A stretch of 64,000 bases of DNA from Actinomyces sp. (GCF_030524025.1 NZ_JAUNHI010000002.1:59567-123566), one strand, 5' to 3'. Counted from the stretch's first letter, positions 44,939 through 53,734 are shown. Notes: generated by a model from the sequence alone, not told the origin. Numbers and translations: made by a program.

Positions 44939-45808
44939 GTGACCAGCGCGCCTGCCGCGGCGGGCACGGTCAGTGGCGCCGTGCTGCTGTGCGCCGGCGG
45001 GGCATTCGCCCTTCGCGGGGACGACTCCGACTGCTACCCGACGGCCAGGCGGTTGTCGACACGCGGCTACCACTGTTTTGTCGTGGATTACCGGGTGCAT
45101 CCGTACACGCAGGCCGAGTCCGGGGTGGACCTGGCCCACGGCCTGACCGTGCGCGCGCAGTCCCGCAACGCCGCCCGCGCGAGGGCCGCCCTGCCCGCCG
45201 GGACTCAGGTCGTCGAGGCCTCCCCCACCGACGCCGCCGCGCTGGCGGACATCGTCGACGGCGTGGACGTCGTCATCCTCACCCACGGCGGCGACGCCGA
45301 CCTGGAGCACAACTACTACGCCGTCATCCCCGCGCTCCTCGAGGCGCTCACCAACCGGCAGGAGGTCCATATCGGCCTTATGACCTCCATGTACGTCTCG
45401 ACGCCCAACCGCGAGCGGCCCCAGGGGGACTGGAAGCGCCGCGCCGAGCGCCTGGTGCGCGCCTGCGGCCACCCTTACACGATCGTGCGCCCCGGCTGGT
45501 TCGACTACCAGGGCCCCGAGGACACGCAGATCGACCTCAAGCAGGGCGGCCGTATCGGCGGGCAGCCCGGCGTGGACCGCCACCACATCGCCCAGGTGCT
45601 CATCGAGGGCGCACTCAACCCCTCCGGCGAGCACCGCACCGTCGAGGTCTTCTCCCAGCCGGGCGAGCCGGTCACCGACTTCGAGGCGCTCTTCGCCACC
45701 ACCCGGCCCGACGTCGAGACCGGCCGCGGCATCCTCGACCGGGTCCTCGTGCCGCTCGAGGACGAACCTGCCCGCCTGCGAGCCGATATCGCCCGCTTCG
45801 GTTCCTGA
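44939..45808 (+). CDS. Chimeric ORF: hydrolase N-terminus joined to an NAD(P)-binding protein
   Basis: The frame reads about 289 residues from GTG 44939; the true start is unclear and an upstream ATG (44865) is in another frame. Residues 12-68 (GAVLLCAGGAFALRGDDSD ... HCFVVDYRVHPYTQAESGVD) are the beginning of an alpha/beta hydrolase like the preceding gene. From about 69 on (LTVRAQSRNAARARAALPAG ... VVILTHGGDADLEHNYYAV ... GHPYTIVRPGWFDY) it is an NmrA/SDR-type NAD(P)-binding protein without its first strand and GxxGxxG motif. The junction near 45143 marks a deletion that fused two genes. Neither enzyme should be functional as such. Confidence 0.75.
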   Translation: MTSAPAAAGTVSGAVLLCAGGAFALRGDDSDCYPTARRLSTRGYHCFVVDYRVHPYTQAESGVDLAHGLTVRAQSRNAARARAALPAGTQVVEASPTDAAALADIVDGVDVVILTHGGDADLEHNYYAVIPALLEALTNRQEVHIGLMTSMYVSTPNRERPQGDWKRRAERLVRACGHPYTIVRPGWFDYQGPEDTQIDLKQGGRIGGQPGVDRHHIAQVLIEGALNPSGEHRTVEVFSQPGEPVTDFEALFATTRPDVETGRGILDRVLVPLEDEPARLRADIARFGS

Positions 45809-45867
45809 CCGGACCGGCGCGCCACCCCACCGAACCGGAACCAACAACCAAGGAGTGCAGGAGCACA

Positions 45868-46770
45868 ATGAGCACCACGACCGCACCCGACATCCCCACC
45901 CGCACCCTGGCCAACGGTGTCAAGATGCCGGTCCTCGGCTACGGCGTCTTCCAGACCCCGCCCGAGGAGACCGCCGAGCACGTGCGGACTGCCCTCGAGG
46001 TCGGCTACCGCCTCATCGACACCGCCCAGTCCTACGGCAACGAGGAGGGCGTCGGCGCCGGCCTGCGCGACTCCGGCCTGGACCGCCAGGACGTTTTCCT
46101 GACCACGAAGATCGCCCCGGTCAACCTCACGCACGACCGGGCCGCCACCTCCATCGACGAGTCCCTTCGCCTGCTCGGCACGGACTACATCGATCTCATG
46201 CTCATCCACCAGCCGATCGCCGACTACCCCGGCGCGTACCGCGCCCTGGAGGAGGCCTACCGGGCGGGCAGGTTGCGCGCCATCGGGGTGTCCAACTTCT
46301 ACCCGGACCGCCTGGCGGACATCGCCCTGCTGACCGAGGTCCCGCCGATGGTCAACCAGGTCGAGACCCACCCCTTCCGCCAGAACGCCGAGGCGCATGA
46401 GTTCATGAACTCGCTCGGTGTCGTCCATGAGGCCTGGGCGCCCTTCGCCGAAGGCCGCAACAACATCTTCACCAACCCGGTACTGACCGCCATCGGCGCG
46501 AAGTACGGCAAGACGCCCGGGCAGGTGACGCTGCGCGCCCTGATTCAGCAGGACGTGATCGTCATCCCCAAGTCGGTGCGCCGGGCCCGCATGGAGGAGA
46601 ATATCGACGTGGTCGACTTCGAGCTGGACGAGGAGGACATGGCAGCCTTCGCCGCCCTCGACGACAGTTCCTTCCCGCCCATCTTCGACCACCGCGATCC
46701 TCAGATGATCGCCTGGTTGGTCAGCGAGCGCGTCCGCAAGGCCGACCCCTCCGGCGCGGCCTTGTACTGA
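45868..46770 (+). CDS. Aldo-keto reductase, paralog 3
   Basis: A 300-residue reductase beginning at ATG 45868, with AAGGAG 13 nt and GGAG 5 nt upstream. The tetrad is complete: Asp51 and Tyr56 in LIDTAQSYGNEEG, Lys81 in FLTTKIAP and His114 in LMLIHQP. The C-terminus is VIPKSVRRARMEENIDVVDF followed by SEERVRK-like charged residues. It is most like paralog 2, with which it shares a 148-bp identical tract and a second of about 52 bp. A hairpin terminator follows. Confidence 0.93.
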   Translation: MSTTTAPDIPTRTLANGVKMPVLGYGVFQTPPEETAEHVRTALEVGYRLIDTAQSYGNEEGVGAGLRDSGLDRQDVFLTTKIAPVNLTHDRAATSIDESLRLLGTDYIDLMLIHQPIADYPGAYRALEEAYRAGRLRAIGVSNFYPDRLADIALLTEVPPMVNQVETHPFRQNAEAHEFMNSLGVVHEAWAPFAEGRNNIFTNPVLTAIGAKYGKTPGQVTLRALIQQDVIVIPKSVRRARMEENIDVVDFELDEEDMAAFAALDDSSFPPIFDHRDPQMIAWLVSERVRKADPSGAALY

Positions 46771-47389
46771 GCGGCACTGTGCGCACGGGGCGTGTCCTCA
46801 GGCGGGGTGTGGTTACCTTCTTCCCCGTCCGAGGACGCGCCCTCGCTCGCGGGCTAGCCCCGGGCACAAGCTCGCCCTCGCCCCGCTCGTAGGCCGCCTT
46901 GGCCGCCTCGACCTCGTCGGTGGGCTTGAAGAAGCCGGCCATGGCCGACTTGGAGATGTCGGAGATCGCGGGGACGACGGCGGTGACCACTTTCAGGCGC
47001 GGCTCCTTGACGCCGGCGACGGACATGTAGGAGCCGGATCCGCAGATGCCCAGCCCACCGATGCGGTCGTTGTCCACGAAGGGCAGGGACTGGAGGAAGT
47101 CGACCGCTCCCTCGATGGCAGTCTCCTTGACAGCGGGCAGCTCCTGCTGGCGCGGCGCGCCCTCGCTCTCACCGAAGTAGGACCCGTCGAAGACGAGAGT
47201 GACGTCGCCGAGCTCGGTCAGGCGCTCGGCGTACACACTCTGCGCCTGCTCCTTGACGGAGAGCATCGGGCCGGTGACGACGACGGCCGGGTAGTTCTTG
47301 CTGAGGTTGAAGTCGGTGGGCAGACGAAGCAGCCCCGCCAGGCGTAGGCCCAGGTTCTTGTTGATGAATACAACCTTCTGAGTGTCCAT
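46721..47389 (-). pseudogene. Alpha/beta hydrolase truncated at its C-terminus
   Basis: Residues 1-177 match the dienelactone/FrsA-like hydrolase family (KNYPAVVVTGPMLSVKEQAQ; VTLVFDGSYFGESEG; nucleophile elbow GGLGICGSGSYMS with Cys116). At about 46859 homology stops, and the frame runs on as Arg-rich nonsense, overlapping the end of the opposing reductase. The acid and His of the triad are missing. The family is normally about 300 residues. Promoter and a candidate operator upstream are still present. Confidence 0.78.
46788..46842 (+). terminator. Hairpin terminator after aldo-keto reductase paralog 3
   Basis: Arms 46788-46799 (GGGCGTGTCCTC) and 46831-46842 (GAGGACGCGCCC) pair over 12 bp with one G-U pair; an inner CGGGG/CCCCG stem lies in the loop. 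It overlaps the degenerate 3' end of the opposing hydrolase relic. Confidence 0.7.
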
Positions 47390-47440
47390 AGCGGTCTCCG
47401 TTCTCTGTGTTCTTGGTTCGCTGTGTACTTGCAGTTCCGC

Positions 47441-47472
47441 ACGGACGATCCGTACAACAAATTACGATCCGT
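47441..47472. promoter_or_regulatory. Candidate TetR operator: direct repeats of ACGATCCGT
   Basis: ACGATCCGT occurs at 47445-47453 and 47464-47472, and the first lies in the dyad ACGGA-N3-TCCGT. It sits between the start of the hydrolase relic (47389) and a divergent TetR fragment (47593), as for a TetR-type operator. Confidence 0.45.
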
Positions 47473-47592
47473 CACCTGCTGGTTATGGAACCTACGTGAC
47501 GAACCGGCGCTTGGCAATGTGCAACTGGGCCGATAGGCGGCTACTGTGAGGCCGGCAGCGAACGAACCGAGGTAAGAGGATGTGGGCAGAAC

Positions 47593-47850
47593 ATGGCCAC
47601 CTACCAGCGCACCCACAGTGCCAAGCACAGGGCTGAACGCCTTGAGGAGATCAATGCCGCCAAAGACAGTCTCCTTGCCACCCGAGGATTCCACCGCATT
47701 ACCCTAGCGGCCATCGCCCACACCGTCCCCGAGCTCTCTGACGCCGGTGCTGGAGCACTGGCCGTCGAGGTCCTCGCGCGCCAGTGGCGGTGCTGGACGA
47801 TGTCGAACGGGTGCGGGAGTCAGTACACCAGTGCGGTGAAGGAGAGCTGA
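47593..47850 (+). pseudogene. TetR regulator fragment (N-terminus only)
   Basis: The first 43 residues (RAERLEEINAAKDSLLATRG, FHRITLAAIAH) are a TetR N-terminus through the first helices of the HTH. After about 47725 the recognition helix and ligand domain are absent; the frame reads unrelated sequence to 47850 and overlaps the opposing NTF2 gene. It was probably the regulator of the divergent hydrolase, also truncated. Confidence 0.65.
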
Positions 47851-48206
47851 AGCAGGCGCCATGTCTCGTCGTCGGCGCTGCTCACATACACCTCGGTAAC
47901 AGCGAAGTGGTGAGTCGTCTCCTCGCCATTCAGGAGCAGGGAGTAGTCGATGTCGGAGATAACGACGGCGGCGGCGCCGTGGACGGTGACATCCTGGCTG
48001 TGGAAAGTGATGCCAGCGGGCTGGAAGGTGCCGTCGTCGTAGAACTGGAGCTCGCGGTCCAGGTCGCAGGTGACGCCGATGTGAACGAACCTGCATTCGG
48101 GCGTCGCTGCCGCACGCATGGCGGTCGTGTCGGAGGCCTCCATCGCCGCCCAGAAATGCTTCGACGTCTCTAGGACCCTGGTGGCGGTTGTATCGGTGGT
48201 CGTCAT
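47820..48206 (-). CDS. NTF2-like (SnoaL/DUF4440-type) protein
   Basis: A 128-residue protein from ATG 48206. KHFWAAMEASDTTAMRAAATPECRFVHIG starts the cone-shaped NTF2 fold and FHSQDVTVHGAAAVVISDIDY continues it; the C-terminal strands are HHFAVTEVYVSSADDETWRLLQLSFT. Such small proteins bind or isomerise hydrophobic ligands. It appears intact among relics. The longer reading from 48476 adds sequence antisense to the esterase relic and is rejected. Confidence 0.78.
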   Translation of the reverse strand: MTTTDTTATRVLETSKHFWAAMEASDTTAMRAAATPECRFVHIGVTCDLDRELQFYDDGTFQPAGITFHSQDVTVHGAAAVVISDIDYSLLLNGEETTHHFAVTEVYVSSADDETWRLLQLSFTALVY

Positions 48207-48318
48207 TATTGCTGTGTCTTTCTTGTTGCTTCTTGCCAGACGGGAGTCGCGGTTGCGAGGTGAGGCCGTGGCGGGCTCGGCGAGCGCAGTTGCCGCTTCC
48301 CTTCCACCACCATCTCGA

Positions 48319-49085
48319 TCAGTAATCGTAATCGGTTTCCAGCACTGCCATGAGCTCCCGATCGTGGTGGTTGACGAGTTCTGCGTCATCGTCCAACCGC
48401 ATAGTGGCTCCGCCCTCGCGCGTCTACGGATCCCACGCGACCAAGCCATCCGCGGTCGGCGCCCCAGCACGCGCAAAGCCGGCCCACGCGGACGGAATCC
48501 AATCGCCGAGCACCCCCCTCGCCCCGCCCGAACACGTAGGGGATCTCTGCCCCGTGGTAGGGATCGTCACCCTGGTTGAACAGGTAGGCGTGCACGTCCG
48601 CCCCGCCCTGGTCAGCCTTGTGCGACATGATCTTGAGCATGGGCAGACGGATGAAGGTGTCAACATAGGTCACGTCCGAGGCGGGGCGATCGGGATACGC
48701 CGCCTCGAAGGCCTCCGTCTGCTCGACCGCTGCGTCCGTCTGCTGAGTGAGTTCGGAGAAGTGCGTCCACTCCGAGAAGTTGCTTCCAATCAGCAACGCC
48801 ACGTCGCGCCCCGGCTCGGCGAAGCCCGCATCGGTCACCGGCGCCGTGGGCAGGTAACCGTCGGCGTCCACCACCAGCCCCCACTCGACGCCGTAATCGG
48901 TTGACAGCGCCTGAAACACGCCGAATTCTCGTCCTGCCTGCTGCCGCGCCGCGTCCGAGGCGGCGAGCAGCTCGTCCACGCCGACGTCCTGGATCCCCTC
49001 GATGTCGTCGGACGCGATGCCCAGCTCCTGCAAAGCGAGTTCGCCGATACGCTCGCTTACCTCATTGGAGGAGAAGGAGACGCCC
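48319..49085 (-). pseudogene. Type-B carboxylesterase relic (C-terminal half)
   Basis: The frame from about 49085 reads ELALQELGIASDDIEGIQDV, WGLVVDADGYLPTAPV, ALLIGSNFSEWTHFSEL and DVHAYLFNQGDDPYHGAEIPYVFG, the second half of a carboxylesterase, with the His region. After FGRGEGG the frame shifts; the next frame gives SAWAGFARAGAPTADGLVAWDP, then a TAG where Tyr is expected, then TREGGATMRLDDDAELVNHH and ends at TGA 48319-48321. The N-terminal half with the nucleophile Ser is gone; at about 49085-49092 it meets a LysR relic head to head. Confidence 0.8.
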
Positions 49086-49091
49086 ATCTCC

Positions 49092-49684
49092 TCGAACGCC
49101 GCACCCTGCGGGTCGCCGCGGTGGCCCCGGCCCCGGCGTGGCACCTCACCGCCAGAGTCGTCGAGCGCTTCGGCGGCGTCGTGCCTGAGCCTGAGTTGGC
49201 CTCTGATACCGAGGTGGAGCGACGGCTGCAGGAGCGGACGGCTGACCTGGCCATCACCCGACGCCCGGTCACGCTCCCCGGCCGACGCTGCCTTCCCCTC
49301 ATGACCGAGGCGCTGGCCCTGCTGGCCCCTGACCGCCATCCGCTGGCGGCGCACCATGAGGTGAGCTTTGCCGACATGGCCGGCGAGACCTTCCTCGTCC
49401 GGGATCGCGTCGGGTTCTGGAAGGACGTGTGCGAGCGATCCATTCCCGATGCGCGATTCATCATTCAGAGCGACGTCGAGGTGTTCTTCCAGACGGTCCG
49501 GACTTCTGACTTGCTGTGCTTCACGACTGATGCCCCGCAGCATCGCGGTCGCGTCGAGGGCCGCGTGGCCGTGCCCATTTCGGACGCCTCTGCTCGGGCG
49601 GCATTCTACCTGGTCTCGCTCGTCGACGCTCCGTCCCGGGTGACCGAGGTCGTCGACTGGATGGCCGCGTCGCAGGGCGCCTGA
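49092..49684 (+). pseudogene. LysR regulator without DNA-binding domain
   Basis: Homology begins at ERRTLRVAAVAPAPAWHLTA, the start of a LysR substrate-binding domain, and continues to the end (DLAITRRPVTLPG; MAGETFLVRDRVGFWKDVCE; VVDWMAASQGA). The first 85-90 residues with the winged HTH are missing; a GTG at 49121 is the first possible start. It resembles the intact LysR at 40.9 kb, so it is probably a former paralog from a similar reductase locus. Confidence 0.8.
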
Positions 49685-49862
49685 CGGAGCGGTACGTGCC
49701 TTTTCATGGGACATACCCCCGGTGCATGGATTGTCGAGGGGACACCCAACGGCGGCCCGGCGCGACGAAGGCACCGAGCATGGACACACCGAGCATGGAC
49801 AAGGGACCGGCGGTGACTCTCGTCCACTCGTAGGTCACCTTCGCCAGACGCTCGGCGGCGTC

Positions 49863-50897
49863 TCAGCTCCGCTTCGTGTCCGTTCCGGGCAACCCATTCC
49901 ACGTGACAGCGATCTGCTTCTCGCCGGGCCTAGCCAGTGGTCCGACGACATCGTGCGGCAGGTAGGGCTCCTCGAGGTAGGCGAGCTCCTCGGGGGTAAG
50001 CGTCAGGTCGAGGGCGCGCACGGCGTCGTCCACCCGGCTCGGCCGCGAGCAGCCTACGATCGGCGCGGCCACGCCCCGTGCCCAGTGCCAGGCCAGCGCG
50101 ACGTCGGCCATCGGCACGCCGTGACGCTCAGCGACCTCGGCGACCCGGACGATGACCGGCATGTCGAGTTCGCGGGCCCGATCGTACTTGGCCTTCATTG
50201 TCCCGTCGGTCGTCGAGCGCACGGACTGCGACTCCCAGGTGGGGCGGGTCAGGTGCCCCGAGGCCAGAGGGCTGTAGGGGGTCAGGGACATGCCGTACTG
50301 CTCGCACACGGGGATGAGCTCACGCTCGTCCTCGCGGTAGAGCAGGTTGTAGTGGTTCTGCATCGAGGCGAAGCGCGTCCAGCCGTGCTCGTCGGCGACG
50401 ACCTGCAGGTTGTGCAGCTGGTAGCCGTACATCGCCGAGGCCCCCAGGGCACGCACCCGCCCGTCCTTGACGAGGCGGTCGAGGGCCTCCATCGTCTCGG
50501 CCATCGGTGTGCCGTAGTCGAAGCGGTGAATGATGTACAGGTCGAGGTAGTCAGTTCCCAGGCGCTCCAGGGTCCCGGTGATCTCCCGCTCGATGGCCGC
50601 CGCAGACAGGTTGCCCTCATTGAAGTAGACCTTCGAGGCCAGGACGACGTCCTCGCGGGCCACCCCCAGGTTCCTCAAGGACTGGCCGATGTACTCCTCG
50701 CTCGTGCCGTGGGCGTAGGCATTGGCGGTGTCGATGAAGTTGACGCCGAGCTCCAGGGCCCGGGCGATGACCTCCTGAGTGGCCGGCTGGTCGATGACCC
50801 ACTGCTGGAAGTCCGGGAAGACCTTCCCGAAGCTCATCCCCCCGATGCACAGTCTCGGGATCCTGATGTCGGTCGGTCCAAGGTTCGTGTACCTCAT
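49863..50897 (-). CDS. Aldo-keto reductase of the AKR11/YajO type
   Basis: A 344-residue reductase starting at ATG 50897, with GGAGGA upstream. The tetrad is Asp and Tyr in NFIDTANAYAHGTSEE, Lys in VVLASKVYF and His in DLYIIHRFD. The C-terminal cofactor loop is VAAPIVGCSRPSRVDDAV. It is longer than the three AKR5-like paralogs and belongs to the other AKR branch (beta-subunit-like/Tas). No neighbour suggests the substrate. Confidence 0.92.
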   Translation of the reverse strand: MRYTNLGPTDIRIPRLCIGGMSFGKVFPDFQQWVIDQPATQEVIARALELGVNFIDTANAYAHGTSEEYIGQSLRNLGVAREDVVLASKVYFNEGNLSAAAIEREITGTLERLGTDYLDLYIIHRFDYGTPMAETMEALDRLVKDGRVRALGASAMYGYQLHNLQVVADEHGWTRFASMQNHYNLLYREDERELIPVCEQYGMSLTPYSPLASGHLTRPTWESQSVRSTTDGTMKAKYDRARELDMPVIVRVAEVAERHGVPMADVALAWHWARGVAAPIVGCSRPSRVDDAVRALDLTLTPEELAYLEEPYLPHDVVGPLARPGEKQIAVTWNGLPGTDTKRS

Positions 50898-51045
50898 GGC
50901 GGTGTCCTCCCTCGTGGCGCGCTGCCCGTCGGCCTGCCGGCGTGGGCGGCCGGTGCGCATACGGGTCCTACGCTCCCCCGCGCACGCCGGCGTGCGCAAG
51001 GCCCTGTCAGTCCCCCGCCGGCAGCAGCCGGCGCGGCCCCCTCGC

Positions 51046-51076
51046 CGAGATCGGGACATATGACACCTCGAGATCG
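51046..51076. repeat. Dispersed 23-bp module, copy D (one unit plus partial)
   Basis: One perfect consensus unit (51046-51068) is followed by CGAGATCG of a second that then decays. It lies in the region between divergent genes (50897 and 51402), the only copy of the five not at a gene's 3' end. Confidence 0.85.
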
Positions 51077-51309
51077 CCGCATCGTGCATACCCACGCCGC
51101 AACCACCACAGGCACCCCCACCCGCCTACAGACCTTCCCCCAGAGTCACGGTGGGCGCAGGCCCGCGCCGCGCACCGGCGACGGGCGGAGAGATGGGGGC
51201 GCACCCGGGGCGGGTGGGGGCGAGCCCGGCCGGCCCCTCCCGGCGGGTCTTCCCAGTCGGCCCTCCCGACCGGCCCCGGCACCTCTTCCCGCTCCCGGGA
51301 CCGGCTTGG

Positions 51310-51376
51310 TAAAGTACCTGCCGTGTGGATCTGAGTGCTGACCCGCCCTGCGCCCGCGGCGTACCGCCCGGCAGGG
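51310..51376 (+). promoter_or_regulatory. Promoter and short leader of the ABC-F gene
   Basis: TTGGTAAAGT gives an extended -10 (TAAAGT at 51310-51315). A start point about 7 nt later would fall on GTG at 51323, opening a minimal frame GTG TGG ATC TGA (51323-51334). A stem follows: CCCTGC (51346-51351) with GCAGGG (51371-51376) around an inner GCGG/CCGC. The GTG-initiated frame and hairpin before the ribosome-binding site resemble attenuation leaders of antibiotic-resistance ABC-F genes. Assigned by eye. Confidence 0.4.
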
Positions 51377-51401
51377 CCCCGTCTCATCCCGAGGGACACT
51401 C

Positions 51402-53339
51402 ATGTCACGCCTCCAGCACACCTCCTCTTTCATCCACACCGGCGCACACCTGCGCCTCGACGGCGTCTCCTTCTCCTACCCCGGCCACCGGGTCCTGACC
51501 GACGTGTCCTTCACCGTCTCCGCCGGGCAGCGGGTGGGACTGATCGGCTCCAATGGCTCGGGGAAGACCACCCTCCTGCGGCTCGTGGCCGGCCGCCTCA
51601 CGCCGTCGGCCGGCACGATCGGCCTCAGCGCCCCCGGCGGTCAGGAGGTGCACATCGGGCTGCTCCACCAGGAGCCGCCCTTCGCCCCGTCGTGCTCGGT
51701 CGCCCAGGCTCTGGAGGCCGCGGTCAGCCCGGCGCGGCGGGCGGCGCGGACACTCGACGCCGCTGCACAGGCCCTGGCCGAGCATCCCGAGAGCCCCGAG
51801 GCCGCCGATGGCTACTCCTGTGCCCTGAAGGTCGCCGAGGCGCTTGGCGCCTGGGACGCCGATGTCCGGATCAACGCGACCGTCTCGGGGCTCGGGCTCG
51901 ACACTGTCGACCGGGCCCGGCCCGCGGGATCCTTGTCCGGCGGGCAGCGGGCACGCCTCGCCCTTGCCTGGCTACTCCTGTCGGCCCCGGACGTCCTGGC
52001 CCTCGATGAGCCGACGAACCACCTCGACGACACCGCCGCAGCCTTCCTCGTCAGGACCCTGACCTCCTGGAGGGGACCGGTGCTCATGGCAAGCCATGAC
52101 CGGGCCTTCCTCGATGAGACCGCGACCGTCCTGGTTGACCTCGACCCCGCACCGATCCCCGACGCGGTCGCAGGCCCGCTGCTGGAGGACGGGACCGGGA
52201 CTGGGATCGGCGTCGTGCGCCACACGGGCTCGTTCAGCGACTATGTGGCCGCGCGCGCCCAGGCCCGGAGCCGCTGGCAGCGGCGCTACCAGGAGGAGCA
52301 GGCCGAGATCGCGCGCCTGCGGGCAGCCGTGCGCGACCAGCACACCGTCGGTCACCTCGAGTGGAGTCCCCGCACCGAGATCCGGAAGGCGCAACGCTAC
52401 TACGCCGACCGCAACAGCAAGGCGGTCTCGCGACGGGTCAGTGACGCACGCTCTCGCCTGGAGGCCAAGGTGGCCGCACAGATCCGCAGGCCCCCGGAGG
52501 AGCTGCGGTTCCGTGTGCCAGAGGGGCGGCTCATCACCCCCGCGGGACAACCCGCCGGCTCGGCTGAGCCCTCCGTCATCCTGTCCCAGCGGCCCACCGC
52601 CCCGGCCGAGCGGGGGATCATCCCAGCCGACGCCTCACCGGTCCTGCTCGACAGGAGCCCGGATGCAGAGCCGGCACTCGTTGCGACCCAGGTCGGTGTC
52701 GCCGGTCGGCTGGCGCCGACCTCGCTGGCCGTCCGGCGCGGAGAGAGGCTGCTCATCACCGGCCCCAACGGCTCGGGCAAGTCGACCCTGCTGGCCCTCC
52801 TCGCCGGGAGGCTGACCCCCTCCGTCGGCCTGGTGCGACGTGCGGACGGCGACCGGATAGGGCTGCTGGCCCAGGACGCCCGCCTGGACGACCCTCGCGG
52901 GCGCGGGCCGGGGCGCACGGCAGCGCAGAGTTACGTCGACCTTGTCGGCCAAGACCGGGCGCGGGAGGTGCCGCTGGCCTCCCTCGGGCTTCTGGAGGCC
53001 CGGGACCTGGAGCGTCCCGTGGCCACACTCAGTGTCGGCCAACAGCAGCGCTTGGCCCTGGCGGTTGTCCTAGCGGACCCGCCCGAGATCCTGCTCCTCG
53101 ACGAGCCGACGAATCACCTGTCCCTCGACCTGGTCACTGCCCTGGAGGATGCTGTCGCCACCTACCCGGGCACGGTCGTGGTCGCCTCGCACGACCGCTG
53201 GCTCAGAACCCGTTGGCCCGGCAGGCGCCACGTCATGGGAACCGGGGCCAGTGCCATGACCGGGCACCGGCCCGCGACCGCCCCGGAGTCTGGCCCCTCC
53301 CCCAGCCTCCCACCCCACCCGCGAGATCGGGACATATGA
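51402..53339 (+). CDS. ABC-F family ATPase (ribosome-protection type)
   Basis: A 645-residue protein with two ABC domains and no membrane helices. Domain 1: Walker A GSNGSGKTTLL, signature LSGGQRARL, Walker B LALDEPTNHLD. Domain 2: GPNGSGKSTLL, LSVGQQQR, LLLDEPTNHLS. The linker between them (residues of about 285-375) is basic and helical, as in ABC-F proteins that enter the ribosomal E site. Actinobacterial relatives (for example OleB, TlrC and Rv1473) protect against macrolides, lincosamides or pleuromutilins, which is the likely but unproven role. The C-terminal tail after the second ABC domain is low complexity and ends RDRDI, encoded by a module repeat. Confidence 0.88.
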   Translation: MSRLQHTSSFIHTGAHLRLDGVSFSYPGHRVLTDVSFTVSAGQRVGLIGSNGSGKTTLLRLVAGRLTPSAGTIGLSAPGGQEVHIGLLHQEPPFAPSCSVAQALEAAVSPARRAARTLDAAAQALAEHPESPEAADGYSCALKVAEALGAWDADVRINATVSGLGLDTVDRARPAGSLSGGQRARLALAWLLLSAPDVLALDEPTNHLDDTAAAFLVRTLTSWRGPVLMASHDRAFLDETATVLVDLDPAPIPDAVAGPLLEDGTGTGIGVVRHTGSFSDYVAARAQARSRWQRRYQEEQAEIARLRAAVRDQHTVGHLEWSPRTEIRKAQRYYADRNSKAVSRRVSDARSRLEAKVAAQIRRPPEELRFRVPEGRLITPAGQPAGSAEPSVILSQRPTAPAERGIIPADASPVLLDRSPDAEPALVATQVGVAGRLAPTSLAVRRGERLLITGPNGSGKSTLLALLAGRLTPSVGLVRRADGDRIGLLAQDARLDDPRGRGPGRTAAQSYVDLVGQDRAREVPLASLGLLEARDLERPVATLSVGQQQRLALAVVLADPPEILLLDEPTNHLSLDLVTALEDAVATYPGTVVVASHDRWLRTRWPGRRHVMGTGASAMTGHRPATAPESGPSPSLPPHPRDRDI

Positions 53340-53356
53340 CACCTCGAGATCGGGAC
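53322..53356. repeat. Dispersed 23-bp module, copy E (supplies ABC-F C-terminus)
   Basis: A perfect unit (53322-53344) encodes RDRDI and the TGA at 53337-53339; a second unit begins CGAGATCGGGAC (53345-53356) and then decays. Confidence 0.88.
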
Positions 53357-53734
53357 TCCGCGCACACGCCGGGCGCCGCCGCGTGTGCGCGGACAGGCCC
53401 CTGCGCGCCCCCGAGGACCCGCCTTGCACATTTGTCGTCCCGCCGATCGGAGAATATCCTTGATGTTCCGCCGTTTGATGATCGTTTTGTAGCACCCGGC
53501 CCGCATCTCCATGTGCATCGAGACACCCGACGCACATTTTAAACCTCGCCGACTCGCACGGCCGCGACCACCGGTCGAAGACAACGGCGAAATTCCGCGG
53601 ATCATCGCCGAGGTGATCTGACTACCAGATCGCAATAGTGTGCATCACGTCATCATGGGCCGGTACAGGCCCGACCAGGGCTCCCGATCACCTGCCCTGG
53701 ACCCGTCCGGGCGCCCCCGGCCACCCCCGTTGCC
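53357..53734. other. 378-bp noncoding stretch, partly A+T-richer
   Basis: I see no supported gene. About 53440-53660 is richer in A+T than the flanks (for example CATTTTAAACC near 53535), with no clear promoter or hairpin. It might be a remnant of transferred DNA. Confidence 0.35.

Noticed and set aside
44989..46770. A 593-residue fusion of a basic region and aldo-keto reductase 3
   Set aside because: The upstream 293 codons are out of frame with the chimeric gene that covers them; the ATG at 45868 has its own ribosome-binding site.
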